Of a DNA stretch of 64,000 nt, positions 8,904-21,808 are shown one piece after another (within the stretch, counting starts at the first letter, position 1; each line of letters starts with the position of its first letter). This stretch comes from Agromyces protaetiae. GTDB taxonomy: Bacteria; Actinomycetota; Actinomycetes; Actinomycetales; Microbacteriaceae. Position numbers and translations under genes: made by a program. The stretch is from assembly GCF_030866785.1 (NCBI RefSeq), contig NZ_CP133018.1, positions 434,001 to 498,000 on the forward strand, written 5' to 3'. Under the pieces are notes generated by a model that saw only the letters and a program-made list of their open reading frames with translations, made no database searches and was not told the DNA's origin.

Positions 8904-10432
8904 TTGGCTTCCTCCAGTACCGCGGTCGCGGCGTGCATGACGTTCTCGGGCGTCGCTTCCGCCCGTGGGATCACGGCGGTGACGCGACCCTCGTGCATGA
9001 CGACGACACGGTCGGCCATGCCGAGGACTTCGGGCAGCTCGGACGAGATCATGAGGATCGCGATGCCGCGCCCGGCGAGGTCGGAGAGCAGGCGGTGCAC
9101 CTCGGACTTCGTGCCGACGTCGATGCCGCGGGTCGGCTCGTCGACGATGAGCAGCTTCGGTTCGGTCGCGAGCCATTTCGCGAGCACGACCTTCTGCTGG
9201 TTTCCACCGGACAGTGTGGAGACCGCGTAATCGGCGGAACCGGTCTTGACCTGCAGGCGCTTGGACCACTCGCCGGCGGTCTGCCGCTCGCGGCGCCCGT
9301 TGATCAGGCCGAACCTGGCGAGCGAGTTGCGGAGCGTGAGCGCGACGTTGCGGGTGACGGAGAGGTCCATGACGAGACCCTGCTTGCGCCGGTCCTCGGG
9401 GACGAACCCGATGCCGGCGTCGATCGCGGCCTGCGGGTTGCCCGGCTTGAGCGGGCTCCCGCTCAGTTCGACCGTGCCGCCGTCGTACGGGTCGATGCCG
9501 AAGACCGCGCGAGCGACCTCGGTGCGGCCGGCGCCGACGAGGCCCGCGAGACCGACGATCTCACCCGCGCGGACCTCGAGGTCGACCCCCGAGAACACAC
9601 CTGCGCGGCTGAGGTCGCGCACGCTCAGCACCACGTCGCCGATCTCGGCGGGCTCCTTGGGGAAGAGCTGGGCGATGTCGCGGCCGACCATCTCGCGCAC
9701 GATCTCTTCGACGGTCGCGTTGGCGGTGTCGTGCGTCGAGATGTAGCGGCCGTCGCGCATCACGGTGATGCGGTCGGTGAGCGCGAACACCTCGTCGAAC
9801 CGGTGGGAGATGAAGAGGATGCCCGCGCCGCGGTCGCGGAGGCTCCGCGCGACGGCGAACAGCCGGTCGACCTCGACGCCCGAGAGCGCCGCGGTCGGCT
9901 CGTCCATGATGAGGACCTTGGCGTCGAGCGAGATGGCCTTCGCGATCTCGATGATCTGCTGGTCGGCGATCGAGAGCCCCTCGGCGACGCGGTCCGGGTC
10001 GATCGGCACTCCGAGCTGCGCGAAGAGCTCGGCGGCACGCTTGCGCATGGTGGCGCGGCTGATGAGCCCGGCGCGGCCGCGCGGCTGGCGGCCGATGAAG
10101 ATGTTCTCGGCGACCGTGAGGTCGGGGAAGAGCGTCGGCTCCTGGTAGATCACGGAGATGCCCGCGGCCTTGCTGTCGGCGACCGAGCGGAACTCGACCG
10201 GCTCGCCGCCGACGGTGAACACGCCCGCATCGGGGTGGTGCAGGCCGGCGAGGATCTTCACCAGCGTCGACTTGCCCGCACCGTTCTCGCCGACGAGCGC
10301 GTGGATCTCGCCGGCACGCAGTTCGATCGTGCCGTCGGCGAGTGCAACGACGGGCCCGAAGGTCTTCGCCGCCCCGGTGAGAGAGAGCGCCACGCGAGGT
10401 GGTTCGGTGCCGGTCGGGGACTCGGGCGTCAT
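8900..10432 (-). CDS. rhaT: Rhamnose-type ABC importer, double-domain ATPase
   Basis: An ATPase of 510 residues with two fused nucleotide-binding domains, as in RbsA/RhaT/MglA. Domain 1 has Walker A GENGAGKSTL, signature LSIADQQ and Walker B VLIMDEPTAAL. Domain 2 has the usual degenerate P-loop GLVGAGRTE, a full signature LSGGNQQK and Walker B LLIVDEPTRGID. I chose ATG 10432 because GGAGG lies 8 nt before it; GTG 10447 in the same frame is an alternative. It is the first gene of the minus-strand importer operon, with a promoter and operator at 10458-10502. Confidence 0.88.
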   Translation of the reverse strand: MTPESPTGTEPPRVALSLTGAAKTFGPVVALADGTIELRAGEIHALVGENGAGKSTLVKILAGLHHPDAGVFTVGGEPVEFRSVADSKAAGISVIYQEPTLFPDLTVAENIFIGRQPRGRAGLISRATMRKRAAELFAQLGVPIDPDRVAEGLSIADQQIIEIAKAISLDAKVLIMDEPTAALSGVEVDRLFAVARSLRDRGAGILFISHRFDEVFALTDRITVMRDGRYISTHDTANATVEEIVREMVGRDIAQLFPKEPAEIGDVVLSVRDLSRAGVFSGVDLEVRAGEIVGLAGLVGAGRTEVARAVFGIDPYDGGTVELSGSPLKPGNPQAAIDAGIGFVPEDRRKQGLVMDLSVTRNVALTLRNSLARFGLINGRRERQTAGEWSKRLQVKTGSADYAVSTLSGGNQQKVVLAKWLATEPKLLIVDEPTRGIDVGTKSEVHRLLSDLAGRGIAILMISSELPEVLGMADRVVVMHEGRVTAVIPRAEATPENVMHAATAVLEEAK

Positions 10433-10457
10433 CGGAGCAGCCTCCACGTCGAGGGAA

Positions 10458-10502
10458 TGAATCGTTTCATCTGATGCTACGTCCGGAAGCCGCGCTCGTC
10501 AA
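10458..10502 (-). promoter_or_regulatory. Promoter and LacI-type operator of the rhamnose importer operon
   Basis: Read on the minus strand: -35 TTGACG (10502-10497), a 17-bp spacer, -10 TAGCAT (10479-10474), then the operator TGAAACGATTCA (10469-10458), which reads TGAATCGTTTCA on the plus strand. The layout, with the operator directly after the -10 box, matches the promoters at 770 and 10675. Confidence 0.78.
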
Positions 10503-10540
10503 GCTGAAGTCGGGCCGGGCTCCGGGGCGCCGCGATCTCA

Positions 10541-10599
10541 TCGGGCGGTCGCGCCTGGTGGGTGATTTCCGTGTGGACCCGCCATCTGCGCCCGTTCGG
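10541..10599. repeat. Hairpin repeat family B, copy 1 (diverged)
   Basis: An imperfect inverted repeat. The left arm is GCGGTCGCGCCTGGTGGGT (10545-10563) and the right arm ACCCGCCATCTGCGCCCG (10577-10594), around a loop of about 13 nt. It is the most diverged copy of a family also at 18232, 22698 and 35926. The rest of the 10503-10674 gap holds no gene I can see. Confidence 0.6.
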
Positions 10600-10674
10600 C
10601 GGGGATTTGCGGGTCTGCGGGCGGGCCTGCGGCGGGCTGGCGGGCGGGGGGAGGGCGGATGCATCGGCACGTCC

Positions 10675-10722
10675 TTGACCCTCTCATGGGGGGAATGATA
10701 GGTTGACATTTGAATCGTTTCA
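10675..10722 (+). promoter_or_regulatory. Promoter and LacI-type operator of the GH78 gene
   Basis: -35 TTGACC (10675-10680), an 18-bp spacer, -10 TAGGTT (10699-10704), and the operator TGAATCGTTTCA (10711-10722) at the expected start of transcription. This predicts a 5' untranslated leader of about 140 nt before ATG 10852. A second possible -35 (TTGACA at 10703) has no good partner downstream. Confidence 0.72.
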
Positions 10723-10851
10723 GGCATCGAACCGGCACCTCTTCCGCGTGTTCTTCGCCCAGCGCGTCACCCTTCGATTCACCCCGCACCTCCTGCTCGA
10801 CTGCCCCGCAGCGGGCAGCACCTCCGATCAACGACGATGGGATGCACCGCG

Positions 10852-13800
10852 ATGCCCTACGCCCGACTCAGCGCCCGCCGCACGACACGAGCCACCGCCG
10901 GGCCGCGAAGGATCCGCGTCCGGCCCGCGCTCTCCGCCCTGCTGCTCTCGTTCGCCCTCGTGGCGACCGGCGGCACGGTCGCGGCGGCCGCACCGGTCGA
11001 CGCGGGCACCTCGGGACCGCGTGCCGCGGTCGACGAGGGACTGCGGCTCAGCGGGCTCCAGGTCGAGAAGAAGACCGAGCCGGTCGGCATCGACGTGGAC
11101 CGGCCCCGGTTCTCCTGGATCATCGAGAGCTCGGCCCGCGGCGTGCTGCAGGAGTCGTACCGGCTGCGCCTCGCCGAGTCCGAGGCGGCCCTCAGCGCCG
11201 GCGAGACGGTCTGGGACAGCGGCGTCGTGGCGTCCGCCGAGTCGGCGAACGTGGAGTACGACGGCCCGGCGCTCGCACCCGCCACGCGGTACGTCTGGAG
11301 CGTCGAGGCCACCACGAACGCGGGCGCCGCGACCGCCGACTCGGAGTTCCGCTCGGGGTTGTTCACCGACGAGGACTGGCAGGGCAGCCAGTGGATCGGC
11401 AATGAGCGACTCGACGACCCGGACGGCGGCGAGGCGCTCACCGTCGAGGGCTCGTCCTGGATCTGGACCCCCGAGGCCACGGCCCCGGTCGCCCCGGCCG
11501 AGGAGCGCGCGTTCCGCCGCACCCTCGAGACGCCCGCCGGCAAGACGGCGACGTCGGCCGAGATCGTGATCACCGCAGACGATCTCTTCCGTCTCTTCGT
11601 GAACGGCGACACGCTCGGCGAGACCGAGGGCGCGGTGAACGAGTGGCAGCAGTCGCGTCGGTACGAGGTCGAGCTGCAGGCCGACCGCAATGTCGTCGCG
11701 GTGCTGACGAACAACGGCGAGGGCTCGCCGGCCGGCCTCATCGCCACGATCCGCGTGACCTACTCCGACGGCTCGGCGGACCTCGTCCGCACGGGCACGG
11801 ACTGGAAGGCGTCGAAGGTCGTCGAGCCCGGCTTCGCCGAGCCCGACTTCGACGACTCAGCCTGGGGTGCGGCCGCCGTGCACGCCACGTACGGCTCCGG
11901 CCCCTGGGGCTCCGGCGTCCGCGCGCCGGTCGCCGATCCGAATCCCGCGCCGCTGCTGCGCAAGGAGTTCGACCTCAGCGCCGGCGTCCGCCAGGCCACG
12001 GTCTTCGTCGCGGCCGGAGGGTACGCCGACGTCACGCTGAACGGCGAGCCGATCAGTGCAGACGTGCTCTCGCCCGGGTTCACCGACTTCGACGACACCG
12101 CACAGTACGTCGCCACCGATGTCACCTCGCTGCTCGAGGCCGGCACGAACGCGATCGGTGTCGAGCTCGGCCGCGGCTTCTACGGCATGACCGGATCGAA
12201 CGTCTGGTGGTGGGAGTCGCCGCCGTGGCACGACGAGCCGGTGGTCCGCGCGCTGCTGCGGGTCGAGTTCGCCGACGGCACGGTGCAGCACGTCGTCACC
12301 GACGACAGCTGGCGCATCGCCGACGGCCCGACCGTCTTCGACGACCTCTTCGGGGGCGAGACCTACGACGCGGGCGCCGTGCAACCCGGCTTCGACACCG
12401 TGGGCTTCGACGACGGTGCGTGGGCGTCGGCGACCGAGACCACGGGCCCTGCTGGCGTGCTCGTCAACCAGCGCCAGCAGCCCATCCGGATCACCGAGGA
12501 GCTGCCGGCGGTCGAGATCACCGAGCCCGCCGACGGCACCTACATCGTCAAGTTCCCGCGCGTGATCGCCGGCTGGGTCGAGTACACGGTCGAGGGGCCG
12601 GCGGGCACCACGATCCGCGCCCAGGCGGCGGAGAAGCTGCGCGCGAACGGCCGGCTGAACGCCGACAACAACGGCGGGTTCGGCTCGGGGTTCCAGACCG
12701 ACCGGTTCATCCTCGCCGGGACCGGCGAGCCCGAGACCTGGGAGCCGAGCTTCTCCTACAAGGGCTTCCAGTACATCGAGGTGACCGGCTGGCCCGAGGG
12801 CGACGAACCCGAGCTCGCCGACTTCACGGCGAAGGTCGTGCACACCGATGCCGACGAATGGGGCACGTTCGAGTCATCCGAGCCGATCATGAACCGCGTC
12901 CACCGCGCGGTGGTGGACACGCTCAAGAACAACATCCACGGCATCCCGACCGACACCCCGATGTTCGAGAAGAACGGCTGGACGGGCGACGCCGCCGTCG
13001 GCGCCGAGATGTTCATGATGAACCTCGACACGCACGAGCTGTTCGCCAAATGGATGCGCGACGTGCACGAGAGCCGCGACGAGAACGGCGCCCCGTACGT
13101 GATCGCGCCGAGCTCGAGCGACTGGGGCCAGTGGGGCGTGAACCCCATCTGGCACTCGGCGTACGTCATGATCCCGTGGTGGCTCTACCAGTACGGCGGC
13201 GACGAGCGCGTGATCGCCGAGCAGTACGACGGCATGCAGGCCTACGTCGACCTCGAGTTCGGCCGTTCGGCGAACGGACTCGTGACGAACCCGCGCCTCG
13301 GCGACTGGGTCAGCCCCGAGGCGAGCCCGGCCGGCGGCAACGCGCCGGAGGACACGCGCGTATCGAACACCGCCTACCTCTACGAGATGCTCGTGTCGAT
13401 GCAGCGCACCGCGGAGCATCTCGGGAAGAGCGACGACGCGGCCCGGTTCGCCGCGAACGCCGAGACCGTGAAGGCGACCTTCAACGCCACATTCCTCGAT
13501 GAGGCCGCCGGCCACTACCGGGGCGTGGGCGACCGCGGCTACCGGCAGACGCACAACGTGCTCGCGCTCGCGTTCGGGCTCACGCCCGACGACCAGACGG
13601 CCGAGCGCGTGGCCGCGAGCCTCGTGGCCGACATCGACGCGAAGGGCCGCAAGCTCAACACGGGCGTGGCCGGCACCAAGTACCTGCTGCCCGTGCTCAG
13701 CGAGTTCGGTTACGCCGACGTGGCGTTCGACCTCGCCGTCGAGACCGCGTACCCCAGCTGGGGCTACATGATCGAGAACGGCGGCACCTCGATGTGGGAG

Positions 13801-16800
13801 CACTGGTCGCTCGAGTCGCGCTCGCTCGGCCACTACTTCCTCGGCACGGTCGACGACTGGTTCTATCACGGCGTCGCCGGCATCAGGCCGTCCGTCGACG
13901 ACGGCTACCGCACGATCGACATCGCACCGGTGGTCACCGATCAGATGGACTGGGCGCGCGCCGAGACGCAGACCCCCTACGGCCCGGTCCGCGTGGACTG
14001 GGAGTCCCGCGACGGCGTGCTCGAGCTCGCGACGCACGTGCCGGTCGGCTCGACGGCGCGCGTGACGCTGCCCGCCGAGAACCGCTGGGCCGCGACCGAG
14101 GGCGGGCTCCCGCTCGACGAGGTCGAGGGCGTGGTCGGCGTCGAGGAGCTCGCGGGTGAGCTCGTCGTGACCGTCGGCTCGGGCGACTACGCCTTCGAGG
14201 TCGACGAGCGCGCGGGCGCCGTCGGCACGGTGTTCGCCGAGCTCGAGCGGTTCGCCGCGGCCGTGCAGGCCGCGCACGACGCCGGCGACCTCGGCGCCGA
14301 CGCGTACGGTGACCTGCTGGCGCGCGTCGACGAGGCGCGAGACCATGTCGCCGGTGCGCTGAACGCGCTCGCCGACGGCGAGATCGCCGCCGCCGAACGG
14401 CTCGCGGCCGTCTCCGGCACGCTCGACGAGATCGATGGTCGGCTCCGGGGCGACGACGTCGCCGAGCCGGCGCGCACCGCGCTCGCCCAGGCCGCGCAGA
14501 CGGTTCGCGACACGCACGGCGTCGCGGTGAGCGCGCTGCTCTCGGTCGGGGTGAGCGCCGAGCCGGTCGCCGCCGCATCCAAGCCGGGCGAGTCCGGCGC
14601 GGTCGCGGTGCGCGTGACGAACGGCGGCGACGCCGGGCTCACCGAGGTGGCCGCGTGGCTCGCCGATCTGCCCGAGGGCTGGCTCGAGGCATCCGCCGAC
14701 CCGATCGTCCCGATCGCCGACGAGCTCGCGGCCGGCGCGGACGGCGCCGCGGAGCTGCCGTTCACGGTGCCGGTCGACACGGCTCCGGGATCCGTGCCGG
14801 GCGCGGCCGAGGTCGGCTATCTGTTCGCGGGTCACGCGATCGCGTTCCCGACGTCCTTCGCGCTGACTGTCGACTCCCCGGTCGCCTTCACGGATGCGCG
14901 GTTCGACCCCGCCACGGTCGAACCGGGTGCCGCGACGGCGCTCGTGGCCACGATCGAGAACACCGGCACGACGCCGGCGGCCGGCGAGGTCGCGGTGACG
15001 GCGCCGGACGGCTGGGTGCAGCCGCTGCCGAGTGCGACGGTCGTCGTGCCAGCGGGTGGGCAGACCGAGGTGCGGGTGCCGGTGTTCGTCCCGCTCGGCT
15101 CGCCGTCGTCCGGCGCGCGCGCCGGCTTCGACGTGGCGTTCGTGCGCGACGGCGCGACGTTCGCGACGACGAGGGCCGAGCTCACGGTCGACCTGGCCCC
15201 GGTCACCGAGGTGCCCGACGGCTACGACCACCTCGATCTCGGCGTGCCGGCCGACGAGCAGGCGCACGGCCTCACGGCGTCGGCCTCGTCGGGCATCAAC
15301 ACCGAGGCCGGGCTCACGAGGCGGTACGCCGGTCACCTCACCGACTTCTCGTTCTTCGAGTTCGACATGGCCGTGGTGGCGGGCGAGCCGTTCGCGATCC
15401 GCGCGATCGAGACCTACGACCGGGCGCAGACAAAGCGGTACAAGGTCTACATCGACGGCGAGGAGGCGCATCTGCGCCAGTACTCGCACACGACCGGCGT
15501 CGGGACCGAGACGTTCGAGTTCGTGGCGCCCGAGACGCCAGACGCCTCGAGCGTGCGCGTGCGGTTCGAGACGCAGGACGACCACAGCTTCTACGACCCG
15601 TCGATCGCCGACGTGTGGACGCTGCCGGTCGCGCCCGACACGACCGCACCTCAGCTGGTGCTGCGCACCGATCCGTCGGCGCCGGACGCGACGACCGGCT
15701 GGTTCACCCAGGCGCCCGTGAGCGTCTCGATGGCGGCGCGCGACGATCGCGACGCCGACGAGCAGGTCGAGATCGAGTACGCGATCGACGGTGCGGCGGC
15801 GCAGGCGTACGGGTCACCGGTCGGGTTCGCCGACGACGGCGACTTCGAGGTCGTGGCGCGCGCCACCGACCGGGCTGCCAACGTCTCCGACGACGTGCGC
15901 CTTCCGGTCCGCATCGACACGGTTGCGCCCGAGGCGACGGCGACGCTCGGCGACGAGTTCGTCGACGGCGAGGCGATCGGTTCCGGCACGGTGACGTTCC
16001 AGGCGACGGATGCCACGTCCGGGGTCCGCTCGATCGAGTCCCGAGTCGGCGACGGCGCCTGGGTCGAGGGCGACACGCTCACGATCGACCGGCCGGGCGA
16101 GCACCGCATCGAGTACCGCGCGATCGACGTCGCGGGCAACGTCGGCGCGACCCGGTCGGTCGACGTCACCGTCACCGCTCCCGACGTCACGGCGCCGACC
16201 GTCTCGCTCGAGGTCTCGAACCCCGGCACCGGCGGCTGGCACGTCGGGGGCGCGACGGCGACGCTCACCGCGACCGACGCCGAGAGCGGCGTCGCGACGA
16301 TCGAGTACCGTCTCGACGGCGGCGACTGGACGGCCTACACCGCGCCGGTCGCGCTGGCCGACGGCCGTCACGTGTTCGAGTACCGCGCGACGGATGTCTC
16401 GGGCAACGTCAGCCCGGTCGGCTCGCGCACGATCGAGGTCGACGCCACGGCACCGGTCGTGTGGGGCTGGCTCTCCGACTCGGGCCGCGTGAGCGTGCTC
16501 GCCTCTGACGCGGGCTCCGGCATCGAGCGCATCGAGTACTCGGCCGACGGCGCCACGTGGGTAGCCGGTCTCGAACGTCTCGTCGCCACGACGCCGGCTC
16601 CCGACGCCCTGCTCGTGCGCACGATCGATCGGGCGGGCAATACGTCGGCCGAGCTGGCGCTCGACCGCACGGCGGCGCCCACGCCCGTCGACCTCGAGCC
16701 GGGCGCGCAGGTGCTCGTCGAGGCGAGCGGGTTCGAGCCTGGCGTGCAGGTCCGCATCGAGCTGCACTCCGACCCGGTGCTGCTCGCGACCGCGACCGCG

Positions 16801-17043
16801 AGTGCCGCCGGTGTCATCGCGGCGTATGCGACGGTCCCGGCCGGCCTGCCCGCCGGTCAGCACACCCTCGTGCTCGTACCCGTGGCTGCCGACGGCGGCC
16901 CGGGCGGCGGCGCCGTCGAGGTGCCGGCCAACGTGATCGCCTCGACCGGCTTCGACGCCGTCGTGTGGATCGGGGCGGTCATCGTGCTGCTCCTCGTCGG
17001 CGCGGCGGCGGTGTTCTTCGCCCGCCGCAGGCGGCGGGTCTGA
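10852..17043 (+). CDS. Cell-wall-anchored multidomain GH78 alpha-L-rhamnosidase
   Basis: A surface enzyme of 2063 residues predicted to hydrolyse terminal alpha-L-rhamnose. ATG 10852 aligns with the GH106 start through a shared leader; ATG 10837 is an in-frame alternative. A signal peptide ends near residue 45. GH78 modules follow: an N-terminal beta-domain (LSGLQVEKKTEPVGID), an inserted carbohydrate-binding-like domain, and the (alpha/alpha)6 barrel. The motif PTDTPMFEKNGWTGD places the expected acidic residues at Asp701, Glu706 and Asp713, and Glu983 lies in TSMWEHW. After the catalytic part come a helical FIVAR-like stretch (about 1130-1205), two NEW3-like domains, a further beta-domain, three Ig-like 'IEYR.DGG.W' repeats and a C-terminal Ig-like module. 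The signal IASTG (2029-2033), a membrane segment and RRRRR end the protein. The length is more than twice a simple GH78. Confidence 0.9.
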   Translation: MPYARLSARRTTRATAGPRRIRVRPALSALLLSFALVATGGTVAAAAPVDAGTSGPRAAVDEGLRLSGLQVEKKTEPVGIDVDRPRFSWIIESSARGVLQESYRLRLAESEAALSAGETVWDSGVVASAESANVEYDGPALAPATRYVWSVEATTNAGAATADSEFRSGLFTDEDWQGSQWIGNERLDDPDGGEALTVEGSSWIWTPEATAPVAPAEERAFRRTLETPAGKTATSAEIVITADDLFRLFVNGDTLGETEGAVNEWQQSRRYEVELQADRNVVAVLTNNGEGSPAGLIATIRVTYSDGSADLVRTGTDWKASKVVEPGFAEPDFDDSAWGAAAVHATYGSGPWGSGVRAPVADPNPAPLLRKEFDLSAGVRQATVFVAAGGYADVTLNGEPISADVLSPGFTDFDDTAQYVATDVTSLLEAGTNAIGVELGRGFYGMTGSNVWWWESPPWHDEPVVRALLRVEFADGTVQHVVTDDSWRIADGPTVFDDLFGGETYDAGAVQPGFDTVGFDDGAWASATETTGPAGVLVNQRQQPIRITEELPAVEITEPADGTYIVKFPRVIAGWVEYTVEGPAGTTIRAQAAEKLRANGRLNADNNGGFGSGFQTDRFILAGTGEPETWEPSFSYKGFQYIEVTGWPEGDEPELADFTAKVVHTDADEWGTFESSEPIMNRVHRAVVDTLKNNIHGIPTDTPMFEKNGWTGDAAVGAEMFMMNLDTHELFAKWMRDVHESRDENGAPYVIAPSSSDWGQWGVNPIWHSAYVMIPWWLYQYGGDERVIAEQYDGMQAYVDLEFGRSANGLVTNPRLGDWVSPEASPAGGNAPEDTRVSNTAYLYEMLVSMQRTAEHLGKSDDAARFAANAETVKATFNATFLDEAAGHYRGVGDRGYRQTHNVLALAFGLTPDDQTAERVAASLVADIDAKGRKLNTGVAGTKYLLPVLSEFGYADVAFDLAVETAYPSWGYMIENGGTSMWEHWSLESRSLGHYFLGTVDDWFYHGVAGIRPSVDDGYRTIDIAPVVTDQMDWARAETQTPYGPVRVDWESRDGVLELATHVPVGSTARVTLPAENRWAATEGGLPLDEVEGVVGVEELAGELVVTVGSGDYAFEVDERAGAVGTVFAELERFAAAVQAAHDAGDLGADAYGDLLARVDEARDHVAGALNALADGEIAAAERLAAVSGTLDEIDGRLRGDDVAEPARTALAQAAQTVRDTHGVAVSALLSVGVSAEPVAAASKPGESGAVAVRVTNGGDAGLTEVAAWLADLPEGWLEASADPIVPIADELAAGADGAAELPFTVPVDTAPGSVPGAAEVGYLFAGHAIAFPTSFALTVDSPVAFTDARFDPATVEPGAATALVATIENTGTTPAAGEVAVTAPDGWVQPLPSATVVVPAGGQTEVRVPVFVPLGSPSSGARAGFDVAFVRDGATFATTRAELTVDLAPVTEVPDGYDHLDLGVPADEQAHGLTASASSGINTEAGLTRRYAGHLTDFSFFEFDMAVVAGEPFAIRAIETYDRAQTKRYKVYIDGEEAHLRQYSHTTGVGTETFEFVAPETPDASSVRVRFETQDDHSFYDPSIADVWTLPVAPDTTAPQLVLRTDPSAPDATTGWFTQAPVSVSMAARDDRDADEQVEIEYAIDGAAAQAYGSPVGFADDGDFEVVARATDRAANVSDDVRLPVRIDTVAPEATATLGDEFVDGEAIGSGTVTFQATDATSGVRSIESRVGDGAWVEGDTLTIDRPGEHRIEYRAIDVAGNVGATRSVDVTVTAPDVTAPTVSLEVSNPGTGGWHVGGATATLTATDAESGVATIEYRLDGGDWTAYTAPVALADGRHVFEYRATDVSGNVSPVGSRTIEVDATAPVVWGWLSDSGRVSVLASDAGSGIERIEYSADGATWVAGLERLVATTPAPDALLVRTIDRAGNTSAELALDRTAAPTPVDLEPGAQVLVEASGFEPGVQVRIELHSDPVLLATATASAAGVIAAYATVPAGLPAGQHTLVLVPVAADGGPGGGAVEVPANVIASTGFDAVVWIGAVIVLLLVGAAAVFFARRRRRV

Positions 17044-17203
17044 TGTGCGCCGTTCCTACCATCAGCGCCGGTCCGGTCGCCGCGGGCGACCGGGCCGGCC
17101 GGCTTGGTAGAGTCCGATCCGACGGTGGTCGTGCCGTGGTGCCGCGGGGCGTGGACAGAGACGCCCACCGAGTCGGCGTCGACAGAGGAAACAGGGGTGC
17201 CGC

Positions 17204-21269
<4,066 letters not shown>

Positions 21270-21273
<4 letters not shown>

Positions 21274-21728
21274 TGGTCGGCGAGCCTCCTGAGGATCGTG
21301 GTGGCCTTGGCGAGCGTCTCGCGTTCGTCAGGGGTCAGGGCGGTGTAGCGCTTCGCGATCCAGGCGTCGCGGCGGCGGCGGGTCTCGCGGATGATCGCGG
21401 CCCCCTCGGGCGTCGCGCGGAGCAGGACCTTCCGCCCGTCGTCGGGCGAGGCCTCTCGGGTCGCGTAGCCGGCGCCGACCAGCCAGTTCACCGTGCGGTT
21501 CATGGAGGGCGGGGTGACCCGCTCGAGCTCGGCGATGCGGCCGAGCGTGATCGGACCCTCGGTCGTGATCCAGCCGAGCGCGGCGAGCTGCGTCGCGCTG
21601 ATGTCGGTGTCGGCGCGCTCCTGGCGGAGCCGTCTCGCGACGCGCATGACCGCGAGGCGGAACTCGGTGCTCTGCTCCGCGAGCGTCGGGCGACGCGAGC
21701 GCGCGGGCGCGGTCAGGGTGTCGGTCAT
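21270..21728 (-). CDS. MarR-family transcriptional regulator
   Basis: A 152-residue winged-helix regulator. ISATQLAALGWI, LGRIAELERVTPPSMNRTVNWLVGAGYATRE and the wing SPDDGRKVLLRATPEG are the typical order. The start ATG 21728 stands 6 nt after a TAGGCT -10 box, so the mRNA is probably leaderless. It probably represses itself and the coupled MFS pump through the palindrome at 21733-21745, and is released by a small ligand. The divergent hydrolase gene starts 80 bp away and could share the control. Confidence 0.9.
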
Positions 21729-21732
21729 ACCC

Positions 21733-21745
21733 TTAGCCTAACTAA
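21733..21745 (-). promoter_or_regulatory. marR -10 box with overlapping palindromic operator
   Basis: Plus-strand TTAGCCTAACTAA is a TTAG-N5-CTAA inverted repeat. It covers the minus-strand -10 box TAGGCT (21740-21735), which ends 6 nt before the marR ATG. A second ATTAG element follows at 21752-21756 (minus strand). The placement predicts autorepression. Confidence 0.6.
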
Positions 21746-21796
21746 TGAGCGGCGCTAATGATTCCTGGCTTCTCGGCTCAGCGATGTGCGCGGGTG

Positions 21797-21802
21797 CAGA
21801 AT
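21797..21802 (+). promoter_or_regulatory. -10 box of a leaderless hydrolase gene
   Basis: CAGAAT followed by exactly 6 nt (GTGCCC) and ATG 21809, with no ribosome site. This is the spacing shared by at least eight other genes of the window. Confidence 0.5.
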
Positions 21803-21808
21803 GTGCCC

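Noticed and set aside
10801..10850. A riboswitch in the 140-nt leader of the GH78 gene
   Set aside because: Only a 6-bp stem (CTGCCC/GGGCAG) was found and no known aptamer pattern; the LacI operator already explains regulation.
12874..15585. A 903-codon antisense frame inside the GH78 gene
   Set aside because: Same cause: complementary-strand frames stay open in GC-rich DNA. No ribosome site or family match.
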